From positions 2,294,001-2,358,000 of the forward strand of contig NC_014762.1 of the NCBI RefSeq assembly GCF_000183725.1: a DNA stretch of 64,000 bases, in the 5' to 3' direction. The DNA comes from Sulfuricurvum kujiense DSM 16994. GTDB taxonomy: Bacteria > Campylobacterota > Campylobacteria > Campylobacterales > Sulfurimonadaceae. This document shows, piece after piece, positions 33,866 through 43,770 of this stretch. The notes under the pieces are model-generated. The model was not told the DNA's origin and ran no database searches. It worked only from the letters and a program-made list of their open reading frames with translations. Position 1 is the first letter of the stretch. Every line of letters starts with the position of its first letter. A program made the translations under genes and the position numbers.

Positions 33866-35083
33866 ATGGCGATCAGCGTAGAAGAGGCACTAAATCTGAT
33901 TTATACATTAGCGTTACCGACGCAGACAGAAATCGTTCCGATCGAAAACGCTATCCATCGCGTCCTCTGCGAAACTATCACCGCAACTTACTCTCTCCCT
34001 TCGTTTGACAACTCCGCCATGGACGGCTACGCCGTAAGATCGGAAGATGCCGGCAAAACACTGTTGCAGTCGTGCACTATTTTTGCGGGGGACGGCGCTG
34101 AAATCAGAATGGTGGAGGATCAGTGCATCCGGATCATGACGGGAGCCAAAATACCGCAGGGGTGCGAAGCAATCGTCCCGATTGAAGAGGTGAGCGTTAA
34201 CAAAGATCAAGTCACCTTCCCCGCCGTTATTAAGCCCTCTCAACATATCCGTCTCAAAGGCGAAGACATCCAAGCCGGGATGGTACTGCTTGAGCGCGGT
34301 GTGATGCTCCATGCCCACCATATCTCACTGCTCGCTTCTCAGGGGATTACCCATGTCAAACTCTATAGACGCCCCCGTGTCGCCCTCTTCTCGTCGGGCA
34401 ATGAGCTGAAAATGCATTATGAAACGCTCGGAGCCAATCAGCTTTATAATACCAATACCCCGACATTTACGGCACGTACCGAGGAACTCGGATGCGACGT
34501 TATCTTTACCGGAACGGCGGAAGACACCCTGGAATCGATCCAAGAGCACATACGCCGTTCTCTGAACGCCGATTTGATTATCACCTCCGGCGGCGTCAGT
34601 GTCGGTGATGCCGACTTCACCAAAGAGGCATTTACCTCTTTGGGCTTTGAGAATGCTTTTGAATCGGTGGATATCAAGCCGGGTAAACCGACGACCTTCG
34701 GCCGTATCGGAGATACCGTCATCCTCAATCTCCCCGGCAATCCTCTCGCCGCGGCGCTGTGTTTTGAACTTTTCGGACAAAGTACGATTCTTGCCCTCAG
34801 CGGCCGAAGCGACAAATATCTCTCTACCATTACGACCCGTATCGGCGAAGCGTTCAAAATGAAAAAAGGGAGACGTTCACTGATCCCGGGATGGTTTAAC
34901 GGGGAAAATTTTACTCCCAGCCCGAAATTCGGCCCGGGGATGGTGTTACCCCTCTCACGGGCGAACGCATTTATGATGGTGGATGAAAAAGTAGAAGGAT
35001 TCGAAGCGGGAGCATCGGTCAAAATCATCCCGACGCGCTGGTGTATGAGTTCGGAGACTCAGAACTCGCTAATAACGCTCTAA
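33866..35083 (+). CDS. moeA: Molybdopterin molybdenumtransferase
   Basis: 405 aa enzyme that inserts molybdate into adenylated molybdopterin. Domain I is marked by SFDNSAMDGYAVRSEDAG (near 45-62) and the catalytic MoeA/Mog-like domain by ITSGGVSVGDADFTKEAF and LPGNPLAAALCFELF. It is on the plus strand and converges on queD, the two reading frames overlapping by four bases at their 3' ends. Confidence 0.95.
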   Translation: MAISVEEALNLIYTLALPTQTEIVPIENAIHRVLCETITATYSLPSFDNSAMDGYAVRSEDAGKTLLQSCTIFAGDGAEIRMVEDQCIRIMTGAKIPQGCEAIVPIEEVSVNKDQVTFPAVIKPSQHIRLKGEDIQAGMVLLERGVMLHAHHISLLASQGITHVKLYRRPRVALFSSGNELKMHYETLGANQLYNTNTPTFTARTEELGCDVIFTGTAEDTLESIQEHIRRSLNADLIITSGGVSVGDADFTKEAFTSLGFENAFESVDIKPGKPTTFGRIGDTVILNLPGNPLAAALCFELFGQSTILALSGRSDKYLSTITTRIGEAFKMKKGRRSLIPGWFNGENFTPSPKFGPGMVLPLSRANAFMMVDEKVEGFEAGASVKIIPTRWCMSSETQNSLITL

Positions 35084-35661
35084 ACGGTTTTCGGGTTCAC
35101 GAATGGCTGCCCCGTTAAGATTTTCTCCCATAACTGCGGATCGTTCCACCCCTCGCGCACTTCGTCGCTGAACGCTATCATCTCAAGCGGGATCGTCCCC
35201 ATCAGTTCCGAATACGCATCTTCCTCAAACGCCTGAGCGTATCCCGTCTCCGTTTCATGGACGATGATACTGTGAAGCTTAACACCCCGCTCGCCGTTGA
35301 CCATCTGCGTCGATGCGAGAAGTCTGTCGATCATCAAAAACAAAACGCGGCTGAACTGCTCACATGAAGGGGAAACGGGAAGGAGCACCCATCGGTTGGA
35401 ATGCGCTTTCATCGAAGCAATATACTCCGCATCGTCTCCGTCCCAAATCGCGACGCCGTGATCGAAACTGTCGATCAGCTCTTTCATCCCCCGCTTCATC
35501 AGACCGAAGTCATAGACCATCTGCCCCTCATCGAGATATTTGGACTCAAAGAGCACTTCGACTTTGTACGAATGGCCGTGGATCGAAGCACGGCACCGCT
35601 GTGTCGAGCATCCGCGGACGACGTGGGCGTTTTCAAATTTAAAAAGTTTACGGATTAGCAT
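35080..35661 (-). CDS. queD: 6-carboxy-tetrahydropterin synthase QueD (PTPS family)
   Basis: 193 aa from the ATG of MLIRKLFKFENAHVV. Makes 6-carboxy-5,6,7,8-tetrahydropterin for queuosine. The zinc histidines are H13, H28 and H30 (HGH), and a cysteine at 23 (or 18) is the likely catalytic one. It is longer than the 121 aa E. coli enzyme because of extra segments after residue 90. It follows queE, the next step in the pathway. Confidence 0.88.
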   Translation of the reverse strand: MLIRKLFKFENAHVVRGCSTQRCRASIHGHSYKVEVLFESKYLDEGQMVYDFGLMKRGMKELIDSFDHGVAIWDGDDAEYIASMKAHSNRWVLLPVSPSCEQFSRVLFLMIDRLLASTQMVNGERGVKLHSIIVHETETGYAQAFEEDAYSELMGTIPLEMIAFSDEVREGWNDPQLWEKILTGQPFVNPKTV

Positions 35662-35715
35662 GATAAACCTTCTGATTTTGAAATCACAATAGCGTGATTT
35701 CAAGTATTAACCGTA

Positions 35716-36480
35716 TTATACCCCGTGATTCTGATCCCAGATACGTATATGAAGACGGTCGGAATAGATAAATCCCCGTCGTTTACAAAACTCGATGACC
35801 GCTTCGCAGTTGGCTTCGATATGAGCTTTATCGCCGCCAAGCGGCATACAATAGACCGGTGTATAGGGGTGAGGGGCGATAATCTCATCGATTTCCGATT
35901 CGATATGACTCACGAGTGACGGCTCATCGACCGTGAATTTGAAAAAACTCTCTTTCGCATGGGCGATAATCGTCCCGTAGGCTTCCGGCTTCACCCTCTT
36001 CTCCAACGGCTCGCCGCTGTTGGAGAGTTTGACGGAAAGGGCATAGGTCGCCTGAGCGTAAAAAGGGTAGCGCTTGAAGTCGGGGGCTATCGTCGCATTG
36101 GTCTCAAACGTCACCCGATGTCCGTGAGCAATCAAATACTCGATAAACTCGACAAAAATCGGCTCATTCGCATAGATCAGCGGTTCTCCTCCGGTGAGTA
36201 CGACATCGACATGGGGAGGCAAACGGTACCCGTTCATGATCCAGATCAGGCTTTGCAGCTCTTCGATCTCCATCCACAGCTCACCGAAGCCCTTGCGGTC
36301 AACCGCGTACACCGTATCGCATCCGAGGACTTCCGATCCGTCCGGCGCACTCTCACGGCACCCGAACCCTTCGCATTTGAGGTTACACCCGCCGAAGCGG
36401 AAAAAGAGTGAGGGCACACCCGTGTATTTCCCCTCACCCTGAACGGAGTAAAAATGTTCGACTAAATAGAGCATCCTCAC
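35716..36480 (-). CDS. queE: 7-carboxy-7-deazaguanine synthase QueE
   Basis: 254 aa radical SAM enzyme converting 6-carboxytetrahydropterin to 7-carboxy-7-deazaguanine. Start [21 protein letters not shown] is typical. The cluster cysteines are not in the usual CX3CX2C. C32 and C36 are followed by a loop that also contains C41, and the conserved CDT is only at C54. GGEPLIY binds SAM near residue 100. Its ATG overlaps the moaA stop by four bases. Confidence 0.9.
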   Translation of the reverse strand: MRMLYLVEHFYSVQGEGKYTGVPSLFFRFGGCNLKCEGFGCRESAPDGSEVLGCDTVYAVDRKGFGELWMEIEELQSLIWIMNGYRLPPHVDVVLTGGEPLIYANEPIFVEFIEYLIAHGHRVTFETNATIAPDFKRYPFYAQATYALSVKLSNSGEPLEKRVKPEAYGTIIAHAKESFFKFTVDEPSLVSHIESEIDEIIAPHPYTPVYCMPLGGDKAHIEANCEAVIEFCKRRGFIYSDRLHIRIWDQNHGV

Positions 36481-37442
36481 CCTCCCGTTTCGTAAAAGGC
36501 ACGGTTGGACTGCTCGGTATCTCCCTCGCTCCAGCGGTTTTTTTCAGGTTTGGTACGGATCACCTCTTTGAGCACCAATGCCGCCTCTTTGATATCGCCG
36601 CGGCGTACGGCATCGCGGATACTCATTGCTTCGTCAAAATAAAGGCAAGGGATCAAATTTCCCTCCGCAGTAAGTCGGATGCGGTTGCACTTGGTGCAAA
36701 AATCGTCTTTATGCGGTTCGATAATCCCGAATTCATATCCGTCTTCGAGTTTATAATAGTGTGAGGGGGAGTGTCCGTCAAACCCTTCATCTTCATAACG
36801 GTAACGGCTTCCGATGATACTAAGAAGTTCAGGGCTCTGCATCCCTTTGATATCGACCTCGGCGTGCACATTTTCCATGTACTCGATAAAACGGACGACC
36901 ATGCCGCGATCTTTGCAGTATTCTAAGACGTCGAGCACTTCGCCCTCGTTCATCCCTTTCATCGGAACCATATTCACTTTAACCTTGAAACCGACTCTCA
37001 AAGCCTCTTCTATCCCGGCCAGGACATTCGGCAACACGTCTTTTTTAGCGATCGCTTCAGCGATTTCCGGTTTAAGTGAATCGATTGAGACATTGAGACG
37101 GCGAAGCCCCGCATCGTAAAGCTTTTTGGCTGAGCCTTTGAGCAAAAAAGCATTCGTCGTCATGGCGAGGTCTATATCATTTTTATAGTCGTATATCATT
37201 TTTATAAACGTATCGAGGTCTTCCCGAAGAAGCGGTTCCCCTCCGGTGATACGGATTTTTTTAATCCCTTCGTCTATGGAAACCTTGATAAATTCAAACA
37301 GCTCTTCAAAGCTGAGCAAATTCTCTTTGGGTACCCACGAAAAGGGTTTTTCGGGCATGCAGTATTGACATCGAAAATTACACCGTTCCGTAACCGAAAC
37401 ACGTAAGTAATCGACTGTTCTGCCGTAACTATCTATTAACAC
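36477..37442 (-). CDS. moaA: GTP 3',8-cyclase MoaA
   Basis: 321 aa radical SAM enzyme for the first step of molybdenum cofactor synthesis. N-terminal cluster C21, C25, C28; C-terminal substrate cluster C249, C252, C266 (CX2CX13C); and the last two residues are the Gly-Gly tail that MoaA needs for activity. The start is GTG with AAGGA before it. First gene of moaA-queE-queD, which joins two GTP-derived cofactor pathways. Confidence 0.95.
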   Translation of the reverse strand: MLIDSYGRTVDYLRVSVTERCNFRCQYCMPEKPFSWVPKENLLSFEELFEFIKVSIDEGIKKIRITGGEPLLREDLDTFIKMIYDYKNDIDLAMTTNAFLLKGSAKKLYDAGLRRLNVSIDSLKPEIAEAIAKKDVLPNVLAGIEEALRVGFKVKVNMVPMKGMNEGEVLDVLEYCKDRGMVVRFIEYMENVHAEVDIKGMQSPELLSIIGSRYRYEDEGFDGHSPSHYYKLEDGYEFGIIEPHKDDFCTKCNRIRLTAEGNLIPCLYFDEAMSIRDAVRRGDIKEAALVLKEVIRTKPEKNRWSEGDTEQSNRAFYETGG

Positions 37443-37537
37443 GACTATCCTTGAGAAATCCTATGATTAGGAGCGATGCGCGATAGTATCCAAAAGTTGT
37501 TTTGAGTTTTATTTATCGAAAGAATTAGAAGAAGGAA

Positions 37538-37555
37538 AATCCCCCGGAGGGGATT
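37538..37555 (-). terminator. Terminator after the bc1-cytochrome c' operon
   Basis: 7-bp perfect stem AATCCCC/GGGGATT with a 4-base loop, followed on the minus strand by TTTTCCTTC. On the plus strand GTTTTT follows, so it could act both ways. It begins a few bases after the cytochrome c' stop and separates it from moaA. Confidence 0.65.
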
Positions 37556-37559
37556 GTTT

Positions 37560-37955
37560 TTACCAGCCGCGTACGACAGCGTGACATGCAGTACATGCAT
37601 TCACGATATCAGAATACGATTGATGTGCTTTTGAATACTGTTTTTTGTCCAATGCTTTTAATAAGTCATTAGAAGCAGTATCAATCCGTTTAGCCGCATT
37701 GAAAGCGATATTGCTCATATGCTGCTTTTCTTTTGGAAGATACTTTTTGGTACCTTCCATATCATGAAACAGTGCATCCGCTTTTTTAATCTCAGCCACA
37801 CCGCTTTTAATCAAGGCAGGGGTGTTATACAAAAATCCTTTTTGGACGTTGCTAAGACCGCTCTCCATTTGGCTCATATTGTTGACCAATGTTTCATCAG
37901 CCATGACGCCGGCACTGAGGAGTGCCGATAATGCTAGAATTTTAATTATTTTCAT
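37560..37955 (-). CDS. Cytochrome c' family periplasmic protein
   Basis: 131 aa with a signal peptide (residues 1-19) and a four-helix-type body. The single heme motif C121-T-A-C124-H is at the very C-terminus, as in cytochromes c'. It starts ten bases after petC, so it is the fourth gene of the bc1 operon, and a terminator follows. It may take electrons from the bc1 complex or bind gases such as NO; that is inference. Confidence 0.82.
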   Translation of the reverse strand: MKIIKILALSALLSAGVMADETLVNNMSQMESGLSNVQKGFLYNTPALIKSGVAEIKKADALFHDMEGTKKYLPKEKQHMSNIAFNAAKRIDTASNDLLKALDKKQYSKAHQSYSDIVNACTACHAVVRGW

Positions 37956-37965
37956 CCATTACTCC

Positions 37966-38844
37966 TTAGTGAACTTCTGACCAAATTTTGCGTTTCCACA
38001 AATAAGCCAAAATTGCAAAAATAATTGAGTAAAGAATTACCCATACACCAAGACTTTCACGCTCAGCTTTTTTAGAATCGCCGACCTCTTCCATATAAGC
38101 GAAAACTTCTTCCTGTGCTTTTTCGGTCAAACCGACACGTGGCATTGAAGTCCCTTTAAGAAGGATTTGAGGATCATTGATGAAACTGTGGAGATAGTGC
38201 TCACCACGGCTTTTGATGTATTGAGACAAGTCAGGAGGAGTTGCCCCCATGTGCTCTTTAATCATATTAGCCGGAGTTGATGCTTCGATACCCGCATATT
38301 TCATGCTATGGCAACGTCCGCATGCCGCTTCGAAAGTTGATTTATGACCTTCTACATTGTCGGCAACTTTTGGAGCAATCGACTGCAAGTAAGAAACAAC
38401 GTCCATAATATCCTGAGGAGACATCCAATTGTAAGACGGCATCGGGAATGCTTTCCCGCTTTCAGGATTGTATTTGTGCTGAACGTGCATCGCCGTTACA
38501 GGATCAAAAATGAAATTCGCCAGATAGTTTTTATCGTAAATACGACCCGCTTGACTCAAATCCGGCGGTACGACACCGTACGAAGCCGCTGCATCAGCAT
38601 TCGGCATCATAGCTGGGTGACCCGCGTTTTCAATCGCATGACATGCGATACAGTTTGCTTCTACCAATACTTTACCGTTTTCAACGTTACCCGCTAAAGA
38701 CGTATCCACATTTTTAACATCCTGAAACGTAAAGTCAGCCGGAGCAACTGCCGGATGCATAACACTGTGTGCATACGGCTCGATTCCATAATATGTAATG
38801 CCGACAAGTGCAACAAGGACGGCTAAAATTTTAAATTCTTTCAT
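37966..38844 (-). CDS. petC: Diheme cytochrome c1 of the bc1 complex
   Basis: 292 aa. An N-terminal hydrophobic segment exports it, heme motifs are C65-IA-C68-H69 and C175-GR-C178-H179, and a C-terminal membrane anchor lies at about residues 265-285. Two-heme c1 of this kind is typical of Campylobacterota. Its ATG overlaps the petB stop by four bases. Confidence 0.95.
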   Translation of the reverse strand: MKEFKILAVLVALVGITYYGIEPYAHSVMHPAVAPADFTFQDVKNVDTSLAGNVENGKVLVEANCIACHAIENAGHPAMMPNADAAASYGVVPPDLSQAGRIYDKNYLANFIFDPVTAMHVQHKYNPESGKAFPMPSYNWMSPQDIMDVVSYLQSIAPKVADNVEGHKSTFEAACGRCHSMKYAGIEASTPANMIKEHMGATPPDLSQYIKSRGEHYLHSFINDPQILLKGTSMPRVGLTEKAQEEVFAYMEEVGDSKKAERESLGVWVILYSIIFAILAYLWKRKIWSEVH

Positions 38845-40094
38845 TTTTTACCCTTCACTTTCCCAGCTTCGGCTTTTGTAATAAACGGCAATGCGATAAA
38901 AAGTACAAGGAACGTCAATGACGCACCGAAACCTACCCATGCATTCGGTCCGGTCGGAGGCAATTTACCAAACTCGGTCAATACCATCAAGTCGGCAATC
39001 ATCAACCAGAACCAGTATTTGAAATACGGACGTTGATTAGCAGGTTTAACGACCGGTGAACGATCCAACCACGGCATTACCAAGAAAATAGCATTTGCAA
39101 ATCCGAATGCCATCAAACCTAAATCTTTACCTGAAATACCCGCAATTTCAAAGAACCAACCGCGCAATACTTCGTATGACCACAAGAAATACCACTCAGG
39201 ATAGATATGTGCCGGAGTTTTAAGGCCGTCAGCTTTATCAAAGTTGATCGGATCCATTGCAAAGCTGTAATGGAAGAAAACCAAATAGAAAAAGAAAATT
39301 AAAAAGACACCCAATACAAAAACGTCTTTTGACAGGAATACCGGCCAGAACGGAATAACTTTAGAGTGTTTTTTGTCGCCGGCTTTATATTTTTCAGCTT
39401 CTTCATCAAAATCGAAAAATTCACCTTGTTCATTGTTAACATGCGGGAAGCGAAGTGCGTAAAAGTGGAATACTATTCCACCGATAATCGCCAACGGAAT
39501 CAACAAAACATGAAGCATGAAGAAACGGGTCAACGTCGAATCGGCTACATAGAAGTTACCGCGGATCCATACAACCAGCTCATCACCGATTACCGGGATA
39601 CCGCCGAAAATTTCAGTAATAACGTATGCAGCCCAATATGACATTTGTCCCCATGGAAGCATATATCCGCTGAACCCTTCTGCAGAGAAAAGCATGAACA
39701 AGATCATCCCTGAAATCCAGATCATCTCACGCCCTTTTTTATAAGAGCCGTAATAGATACCGGTAAACATATGGATATAGATAATCAAGAAAACGACCGA
39801 AGCACCCACTGCGTGAATGTGACGGAACAGCCAACCGTATGCAACTTCCTGCATAATTGTGTAGTTAACACTGTCAAACGCCATATTGGCATCCGGTTTA
39901 TAGTACATCAAAAGGAAAATTCCCGAAACGACCAAGAACGTAAACAATACGGTCAATAAGACACCCATTGCCCACAAAAAGTTGATATTTTTTGGAATCC
40001 AATATTCTGTCATCATCACTTTTGCAAAATTGACGACACCTAAACGCTGATCAAACCACTCGAGCATCGAGTCTGCTTTTTTAAATTCTGCCAT
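38841..40094 (-). CDS. petB: Cytochrome b of the bc1 complex
   Basis: 417 aa integral membrane subunit carrying the two b hemes and both quinone sites. Histidines sit in HIHAVGASVVFLIIYIHMFTG and in the helix near residue 190, and the PEWYFLWSYE motif of the Qo site is near residue 300. Full-length b rather than split b6/IV. It follows petA by ten bases. Confidence 0.96.
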   Translation of the reverse strand: MAEFKKADSMLEWFDQRLGVVNFAKVMMTEYWIPKNINFLWAMGVLLTVLFTFLVVSGIFLLMYYKPDANMAFDSVNYTIMQEVAYGWLFRHIHAVGASVVFLIIYIHMFTGIYYGSYKKGREMIWISGMILFMLFSAEGFSGYMLPWGQMSYWAAYVITEIFGGIPVIGDELVVWIRGNFYVADSTLTRFFMLHVLLIPLAIIGGIVFHFYALRFPHVNNEQGEFFDFDEEAEKYKAGDKKHSKVIPFWPVFLSKDVFVLGVFLIFFFYLVFFHYSFAMDPINFDKADGLKTPAHIYPEWYFLWSYEVLRGWFFEIAGISGKDLGLMAFGFANAIFLVMPWLDRSPVVKPANQRPYFKYWFWLMIADLMVLTEFGKLPPTGPNAWVGFGASLTFLVLFIALPFITKAEAGKVKGKK

Positions 40095-40104
40095 CTAGCC
40101 CCCC

Positions 40105-40611
40105 TTACGCTTTTGCCGTCATTTTTTTGTATTCCGGCCCTTCTTCACCCAAAACAAGGGTTACACCGTCAAGTTTGAACGGAGGAATATCAAGCGGACG
40201 AGGAGGAGGTCCAAATGTTTGTACGCCATCGGCGCTATATTCGCCCCCGTGACAGGCGCATTTGAACAATTTTTTCTCCCCTTCGTAACCAGGGATACAG
40301 CCAAGATGGGTACAGAGCCCGATCATCACCGAAAAGTAGCTATCACCGATTTTGACGCTGCGGCCGTCCGTCGGTTTCATATCTGCGCTGTATTTAAGAA
40401 TAAATATCGGCTTACCGCGCCATACGACGATTTCTAATTTATTGGCTTCCAAGCCTGACACGTCAACCGTCGTAAAACCGGCTGACATGACGCTAGGAAG
40501 CGGGTCCCACGTCTTCTTCATCGCGATGAGAGAGGCAATACCTCCGACAGCGGCGACGGCACCAAAGGCTTTTCCGATAAACCCTCTTCTGCTTTCATCC
40601 ATCATTATCAT
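40105..40611 (-). CDS. petA: Rieske iron-sulfur protein of the bc1 complex
   Basis: 168 aa. The N-terminus has an RRGFIGKA twin-arginine-like signal and one hydrophobic anchor (residues 12-30). The [2Fe-2S] ligands are in CTHLGC (100-105) and CACHG (118-122). The ATG at position 1, 3 or 4 could each be the start. First gene of petABC in transcription order. Confidence 0.95.
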   Translation of the reverse strand: MIMMDESRRGFIGKAFGAVAAVGGIASLIAMKKTWDPLPSVMSAGFTTVDVSGLEANKLEIVVWRGKPIFILKYSADMKPTDGRSVKIGDSYFSVMIGLCTHLGCIPGYEGEKKLFKCACHGGEYSADGVQTFGPPPRPLDIPPFKLDGVTLVLGEEGPEYKKMTAKA

Positions 40612-40665
40612 CTCACTTAATTTGGAAATTTAACTCCCCATCATAAGTTAAAAAGGTTTAAGTTT

Positions 40666-41535
40666 CTATAAATCGAAAGTTTTTCTTATGAATTCGATTA
40701 CTTTAGTGTTACTGTTTTTAATTTCGTGATAGGTTTGTGATGAAGCCTCTTTTATCCCTTGCATAAGCTGTTCTTGAGCGTATCCATCGATAATAGGGAC
40801 ATTCAGCAATTCAAACAAAGGGGCAAAATCTTTGGTGTAATCGGGGCGTTGAAGAAACACGGGTTTCCCTCCTCCGGCGAGATTTTCTAAGACCGCTTGA
40901 GGAGACGCGCTGACCAAGATTTCGCTTCTTTGTATAACTTTATCATATAATTCACATTCATATATTGTGCTGAAACTCTCTTTAAGAGAGTTTTCATACC
41001 CGAGAAAATGGTAGAAGCCCATCAACAGTTCCATGTTGAGAGGTTTAAACATCTCCTGATGTTTTTCCAAATCTTTTTCATAATCGTCATCACCGAAAAA
41101 AAGGGCCAGAGGTATGGTTTTAGGAAGCGGCTCAAAATAACGCGCATCGATAACGACTGCGTTGCAGATATTTTCCCCTTCCAAATACGGCGATATCAAA
41201 AACTCTTTTTCGTGCCGGGTATCGGATGGGTCGTCGGTGATACGGATAAAGGATGAAAAAAACTGCGTCATATCGGTCAAAAGGGTCGGATTGATCTCGG
41301 CTGAATCAAAAATCATTTTATCGCCGTGATGTGCGATTTGGGGGATATTTCGGACCAGATCGACTCCGACGGAGCGTTTTATGCCGTACTCTTTGGCTTC
41401 CGCAGCGATCCGAAAATCAGAACACAACAATGTGATATCGATCTCTTTTTGGAGTTCGTTGACAATGGCGACAGCACGGTGAAACCGATCGAGTCCGATA
41501 CGATGCCCCGTATGGACGTAATAAAAATAGCGCAT
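40666..41535 (-). CDS. Unknown protein, possibly GT-B glycosyltransferase-like
   Basis: 289 aa soluble protein. N-terminal HTGHRIGLDRFHRAVAIVNEL and C-terminal SEILVSASPQAVLENLAGGGKPVFLQRP recall the nucleotide-sugar-binding halves of MurG/PseG-like enzymes, but the match is by eye and weak. It overlaps the mnmG stop by one base (TAATG) and precedes petA. Substrate and role are not known. Confidence 0.55.
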   Translation of the reverse strand: MRYFYYVHTGHRIGLDRFHRAVAIVNELQKEIDITLLCSDFRIAAEAKEYGIKRSVGVDLVRNIPQIAHHGDKMIFDSAEINPTLLTDMTQFFSSFIRITDDPSDTRHEKEFLISPYLEGENICNAVVIDARYFEPLPKTIPLALFFGDDDYEKDLEKHQEMFKPLNMELLMGFYHFLGYENSLKESFSTIYECELYDKVIQRSEILVSASPQAVLENLAGGGKPVFLQRPDYTKDFAPLFELLNVPIIDGYAQEQLMQGIKEASSQTYHEIKNSNTKVIEFIRKTFDL

Positions 41536-43409
41536 TATTTACCTTTTCCAGCCATTTTGATGTAGATATGAAGAATATCGAGAGCGGCAGGGGTTATCCC
41601 GCTGATCTGAGATGCCGCCTGCAATGTCGGTGGATTGAACTTGTAGAGCTTATCGACGATCTCGTTCGATAAGCCCGAAACAGAACGGAAATCGAATCCT
41701 TCTGGAATTGCGATATGGAGCATTTTGTTCATCCGCTCGATGTCATCGCTTTGTTTCTCGACATAACGGGCGTATTTGGCTTCGATCAAAATCTGCTCTT
41801 GGATATAGGGGTCAAGCTCTGCGAAACTCGGGATCAGCTTCACCAACTTATCCAACTCAAAACTTTTGCGCGAAACAAGCTGAATCCCCGTGAGTTTGTC
41901 CGTGATGTGCTCCTCGTCGATGGAGGCCAAAAATGCCAAAAACTCTTTATTCGGGGTATAGACGGTCTCTTCGAGAAGCTTCAGTCCTTCCGTAATTTGG
42001 CTCCGTTTGGTCTCGATCCGCTCCATCTGTGCATCATCGATAAGACCCAGCGCATGACCGTATTTTCCTAATCGCAGATCGGCCGTCTCTTCGCGGAGAA
42101 GAAGACGGTACTCAGCGCGTGAGGTGAACATACGGTACGGCTCTTTCGTCCCTTTGGTCACCAAATCGTCGATCAATACCCCGATGTAAGCTTCGTCACG
42201 GCGCAAGATGAGGGGTTCTTTCCCCTGCAGTGAGAGTGCGGCATTGATCCCCGCCATCATCCCCTGCGCTGCCGCTTCTTCGTATCCCGTCGTTCCGTTA
42301 AGCTGACCGGCGCAATAGAGGTTTTTGACCTTTTTCGTCTCCAGCGTGTGTTTCAGCTCGGTCGGATCGACATAGTCGTACTCGATCGCATAGCCGTAAC
42401 GGACGATTTTAGCGTTCTCCATACCGTGCACCGAGTGGATCATGGCACGCTGAACGTCGGGCGGAAGGGAGGTGGACATCCCGTTAATATAGCACTCGGT
42501 ATTCTCCGCTGTCTGCGGTTCGATAAAGAGATGGTGACGCTCTTTGTCGCGGAATCGGTTGATCTTGTCCTCGATACTCGGGCAATAGCGCGGCCCTACC
42601 CCCTCGATCTGTCCGGTAAAAAGAGGTGCACGGTGAAAGTTCCCCTCGATCAGGCTGTGGGTCTCTTCATTGGTATAGGCGATATAGCAGGGAAGCTGTT
42701 TTTTCGTACGGGCAAATTCGGCACGGTCGGTGCGGAAACTGAACGGGTTAGGCAACTCATCGCCGTCTTGGATCTCCATAACACTAAAATCGATCGAAGA
42801 GCTGTCGACGCGCGGGCAGGTTCCGGTCTTCAGCCGTCCAACGTTCAGCCCCGCCTCGCGGAGCGAATCGGTGAGCCCTTTGGCCGGGAATTCGCCGAAA
42901 CGTCCCGCCTCCTGAGTGATCTCTCCGATATGAACGACCCCGTTGAGAAATGTCCCCGTCGTCAAAATCACCTTCTTGGCGCGGTATTCGTTCAGCAGAT
43001 GGGTACGGACTCCGACGACTACCCCCTCTTCGATAATGAGGGCATTGACTGTCTCTTGGATCAGAGACATGTTCGGGGTGGTAAGGATTTTGTTGCGGGC
43101 GATCACACGGTAGCGGTCCATGTCGATCTGCGCGCGGCTTCCGCGGACAGCGGGCCCTTTCGTGATATTGAGGATGCGAAACTGGATACCCGCTTCATCG
43201 GTCAGCAGTCCCATCTCTCCGCCCAGAGCATCGAGTTCCCGTACCAGATGCCCCTTTGCAAGTCCTCCGACGGCAGGGTTACAGCTCGTCGCTCCTACCT
43301 GCTCTGCCAAAATTGAGATCAGCAGGGTATTTTGTCCCATACGTGCAGAGGCGAGTGCGGCTTCGATTCCGGCGTGACCACCGCCGACAACGATTACGTC
43401 ATATGTCAT
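41535..43409 (-). CDS. mnmG: tRNA uridine-5-carboxymethylaminomethyl modification enzyme MnmG
   Basis: 624 aa FAD enzyme that with MnmE modifies wobble U34 of several tRNAs. FAD motif [17 protein letters not shown] is near residue 10. Further signatures are [21 protein letters not shown]-like (near 45) and [12 protein letters not shown]-like (near 270). The start [14 protein letters not shown] is used, with AAAGAAG before it; the frame is open 31 codons further but without similarity. Confidence 0.96.
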   Translation of the reverse strand: MTYDVIVVGGGHAGIEAALASARMGQNTLLISILAEQVGATSCNPAVGGLAKGHLVRELDALGGEMGLLTDEAGIQFRILNITKGPAVRGSRAQIDMDRYRVIARNKILTTPNMSLIQETVNALIIEEGVVVGVRTHLLNEYRAKKVILTTGTFLNGVVHIGEITQEAGRFGEFPAKGLTDSLREAGLNVGRLKTGTCPRVDSSSIDFSVMEIQDGDELPNPFSFRTDRAEFARTKKQLPCYIAYTNEETHSLIEGNFHRAPLFTGQIEGVGPRYCPSIEDKINRFRDKERHHLFIEPQTAENTECYINGMSTSLPPDVQRAMIHSVHGMENAKIVRYGYAIEYDYVDPTELKHTLETKKVKNLYCAGQLNGTTGYEEAAAQGMMAGINAALSLQGKEPLILRRDEAYIGVLIDDLVTKGTKEPYRMFTSRAEYRLLLREETADLRLGKYGHALGLIDDAQMERIETKRSQITEGLKLLEETVYTPNKEFLAFLASIDEEHITDKLTGIQLVSRKSFELDKLVKLIPSFAELDPYIQEQILIEAKYARYVEKQSDDIERMNKMLHIAIPEGFDFRSVSGLSNEIVDKLYKFNPPTLQAASQISGITPAALDILHIYIKMAGKGK

Positions 43410-43439
43410 TATTACTTCTTTACATAGATTATTAATGCA

Positions 43440-43445
43440 ATTATA
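43440..43445 (-). promoter_or_regulatory. -10 box of mnmG
   Basis: Minus strand TATAAT following GAAGC, about 30 bases upstream of the mnmG ATG. A plus-strand TTTACAAT at about 43485-43492 may serve the divergent small gene at 43527. Confidence 0.6.
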
Positions 43446-43526
43446 GCTTCTGATGTTGAAACCTATAAAAATACAAAGGAAAAATGCTTTACAATTAAGC
43501 AAAACTTTTAATGACGAGTGATTGCC

Positions 43527-43724
43527 ATGAATAACGACAAAGCCCTAACATTGGAAGAGATGCTGAAAAATTACAGCCCCGAACCTCTCGAATACGACCC
43601 TGAAGTCGACGGCGGAGATGAGTACCTTATCCGTGAAGAGCTCCTCAAAAAGAAAGAGGAACTCAAAGACGTTGTGAGCAAGCTTAAAGAAAAACAGCGC
43701 GAAAGTAGAAAAGTGCGCCGTTAA
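43527..43724 (+). CDS. Small charged coiled-coil protein, unknown
   Basis: 65 aa, very rich in Lys and Glu. Residues 33-65 ([19 protein letters not shown]) form a predicted coiled coil. No signal peptide. The ATG at 43527 is preferred over an in-frame GTG three codons upstream. It is divergent from mnmG and followed by the Sel1-repeat gene. Confidence 0.55.
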   Translation: MNNDKALTLEEMLKNYSPEPLEYDPEVDGGDEYLIREELLKKKEELKDVVSKLKEKQRESRKVRR

Positions 43725-43735
43725 GAGCGCCTCGC

Positions 43736-43741
43736 TATAAT
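43736..43741 (+). promoter_or_regulatory. -10 box of the Sel1-repeat gene
   Basis: TATAAT following CCTCGC, 29 bases before the ATG at 43771, in the 46-base spacer after the small coiled-coil gene. Confidence 0.6.
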
Positions 43742-43770
43742 CAGCCGAAAAAAACCCGAGGTTACCGATT

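Noticed and set aside
42348-43316. 322-codon open frame on the plus strand inside mnmG
   Set aside because: It is a mirror of the mnmG frame, without start signal or similarity; several other long opposite-strand frames (for example 3805-4458, 6040-6756, 55682-56485) are rejected for the same reason.
41408-43502. mnmG start 31 codons upstream of the chosen ATG
   Set aside because: The extra residues are hydrophobic and unlike the family, and they would cover the TATAAT promoter box; the ATG at 43409 begins the FAD domain exactly.
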